Origin: Clostridiales bacterium Firm_16
Lineage (GTDB): Bacteria > Bacillota > Clostridia > Saccharofermentanales > Saccharofermentanaceae
Reading direction: 5' to 3'
DNA length: 64,000 nt
Assembly: GCA_001604185.1 (NCBI GenBank)
Contig: LVAV01000028.1
Location: 62,001 to 126,000, forward strand
The notes under the pieces: model-generated
The model's input: the letters and a program-made list of their open reading frames with translations, nothing else
The model's database searches: none
Told to the model about the DNA's origin: nothing
Shown here: in pieces, positions 62,714-64,000 of the stretch
How positions within the stretch are numbered: position 1 is the first letter of the stretch
Layout: the number at the start of each line of letters is the position of its first letter
Position numbers and translations under genes: made by a program

Positions 62714-62727
62714 CGAACAATCGTTTG
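62714..62727. promoter_or_regulatory. LexA/DinR-like SOS box between lexA and the divergent genes
   Basis: CGAACAATCGTTTG (GAAC-N4-GTTT), overlaps lexA -35. Confidence 0.75.
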
Positions 62728-62753
62728 ACAACCGATAGAAGGAATGATAATAT
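62725..62753 (+). promoter_or_regulatory. Promoter of lexA
   Basis: TTGACA (62725-62730), 17-bp spacer, TAATAT (62748-62753). Confidence 0.8.
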
Positions 62754-62780
62754 GAAATAAAAAATCACGGAGGTCGATAT

Positions 62781-63422
62781 ATGGGCGTCTACAGGTTTAC
62801 CAGAAGCAATCTGAATGAAACATTAGAAATCATATATTCTTTTATCGTGTCCTATGTTAGGAAAGAAGGTTATCCGCCTTCTGTTCGCGAGATCTGTCAG
62901 GGTGTCGGTATTAAGTCTACCTCTACTGTTCATGCACACCTGCACCGACTTCAGGAAGCCGGTAAGATCGAGTATACTCCAGGTAAGAGACGCGCGATCC
63001 TTATTAAGGAAAGCAAGAAGAAATCTAATGCGTCTTCTATGACGAAGATTCCTCTTGTTGGTACGGTTACAGCGGGCGTGCCGATCTTAGCGGAGGAGAA
63101 CGTCGAATCATATATGCCCTTCCCTTCCGAGTATTTCAATTCTGCTGAATACTTCATGCTGAAGGTCCGTGGTGACAGCATGATCAATGCACATATCATG
63201 GATGGAGATTATGTCATTGTACGCCGTGACAATATGGCGAATATGAATCAGATCGTTGTTGCTTTGATCGGCAACGAGGCTACCGTGAAGAGATTGTCTT
63301 ATCGTGGCGGCCATGCCCTGCTGCTTCCTGAGAATCCGGCTTATTCACCGATTCCCTTCGAAGATGACGATTGTCGTATTCTAGGTGTGGTATCCGGAAT
63401 CTTCCGATCGAAAGTCAATTGA
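62781..63422 (+). CDS. lexA: SOS repressor LexA
   Basis: GYPPSVREICQGVGIKSTSTVHAHL wHTH; VTAGVP cleavage site; RGDSM and EATVKRL catalytic Ser/Lys. Confidence 0.96.
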   Translation: MGVYRFTRSNLNETLEIIYSFIVSYVRKEGYPPSVREICQGVGIKSTSTVHAHLHRLQEAGKIEYTPGKRRAILIKESKKKSNASSMTKIPLVGTVTAGVPILAEENVESYMPFPSEYFNSAEYFMLKVRGDSMINAHIMDGDYVIVRRDNMANMNQIVVALIGNEATVKRLSYRGGHALLLPENPAYSPIPFEDDDCRILGVVSGIFRSKVN

Positions 63423-63816
63423 CCTTCTTCTCATCTATTACTAAGCTTTCTTCTGAAACGCGATTCATTTCTCTTTCCGGGATAATGAGTCGCTTTCCGT
63501 TTCTTGGGGAAATATAATTGATTGAATGCTTATAGATCAGAAGCTGGGTCATCTCGTTATGAAGAACGATCGTATCCTGGTCATAACCGTCGATGATTCC
63601 GATGATGATCTCCCCTGATTTCGTCACGACTTCCACATCAGTGAATTCTTTTCTGCAGCTGTTCAGAAAGATTTCATGGACATGGATCGGAGATCGGGAG
63701 TTGTTTTCAGGATACTTGGTCTTATACCCGTTGTTACGAAGATCATTGATCTTGGGACCGCGCATCCAGTCATTTGAAAACGTGCGAGATTGCCTGATTG
63801 AGTTTGTTTTTATCAT
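63415..63816 (-). CDS. hfq: Hfq/Sm-like RNA-binding protein with N-terminal extension
   Basis: HEIFLNSCRKEFTDVEVVTKSGEIIIGIIDGYDQDTIVLHNEMTQLLIYKHSINYISP resembles the Hfq Sm1/Sm2 motifs; RBS AAGGAGGGA before ATG 63816. Confidence 0.8.
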   Translation of the reverse strand: MIKTNSIRQSRTFSNDWMRGPKINDLRNNGYKTKYPENNSRSPIHVHEIFLNSCRKEFTDVEVVTKSGEIIIGIIDGYDQDTIVLHNEMTQLLIYKHSINYISPRNGKRLIIPEREMNRVSEESLVIDEKKVN

Positions 63817-64000
63817 ATAAATCCCTCCTTGAAAATATTTGTGAGGCAATAGTAACACGTTTTCAAGGAAAAAGCATGATTCTGACAGGATAATTTTATA
63901 CTATTGCGTTATAATCGGTACTGTCAATTATAATTTCGGCGTATATTCTGTCAAATTTTCATGAGAAACCCAGCAAATTCCGTCTAAATGACGAAACCAG

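Noticed and set aside
62565-62768. 67-aa minus-strand ORF listed in the track upstream of lexA
   Set aside because: Different reading frame from the 41-aa ORF; lacks an RBS and would begin within the lexA -10/leader region
1-64000. Mobile element, prophage, defence island or biosynthetic gene cluster
   Set aside because: No transposase, integrase, phage structural, restriction-modification, Cas or NRPS/PKS/lanthipeptide genes seen on either strand

Overview
This 64 kb window looks like an ordinary chromosomal core segment of an anaerobic Bacillota/Clostridia-type bacterium. Support comes from the [FeFe]-hydrogenase, PPi-dependent phosphofructokinase, T-box and Bacillus-type LexA boxes. It carries about 50 protein genes, mostly on the + strand, in conserved blocks: rpsO-pnp, proC-rnhA-nudF-ftsK-folD-cinA-murJ-recA-recX-rimO-pgsA, acpP-rnc-smc-ftsY-ylxM-ffh-rpsP-khpA-rimM-trmD-rplS-rbgA-rnhB-yraN, purB-nifS-thiI, glyA-rarA, a MarR regulator with an ABC exporter, aroF, T-box-leuA, and lexA with hfq. 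There are two tRNAs, Pro(GGG) and Trp(CCA). I saw no rRNA, CRISPR array, prophage, transposon or integrase. The least explained locus is the region divergent from lexA. A 41-aa single-TM ORF (62558-62683, minus; absent from the supplied ORF track) and a second membrane protein gene face away from lexA across a LexA-box-like site, which is a possible non-YneA SOS membrane module. Other leads are a divergent Hfq-like protein with an N-terminal extension, a 9-bp perfect inverted repeat just upstream of aroF, a MarR-type inverted repeat abutting the -10 of a MarR/ABC operon, substituted H-cluster motifs in the hydrogenase, and an unassigned foldable region after leuA. All family calls come from reading the sequence; no database search was run.
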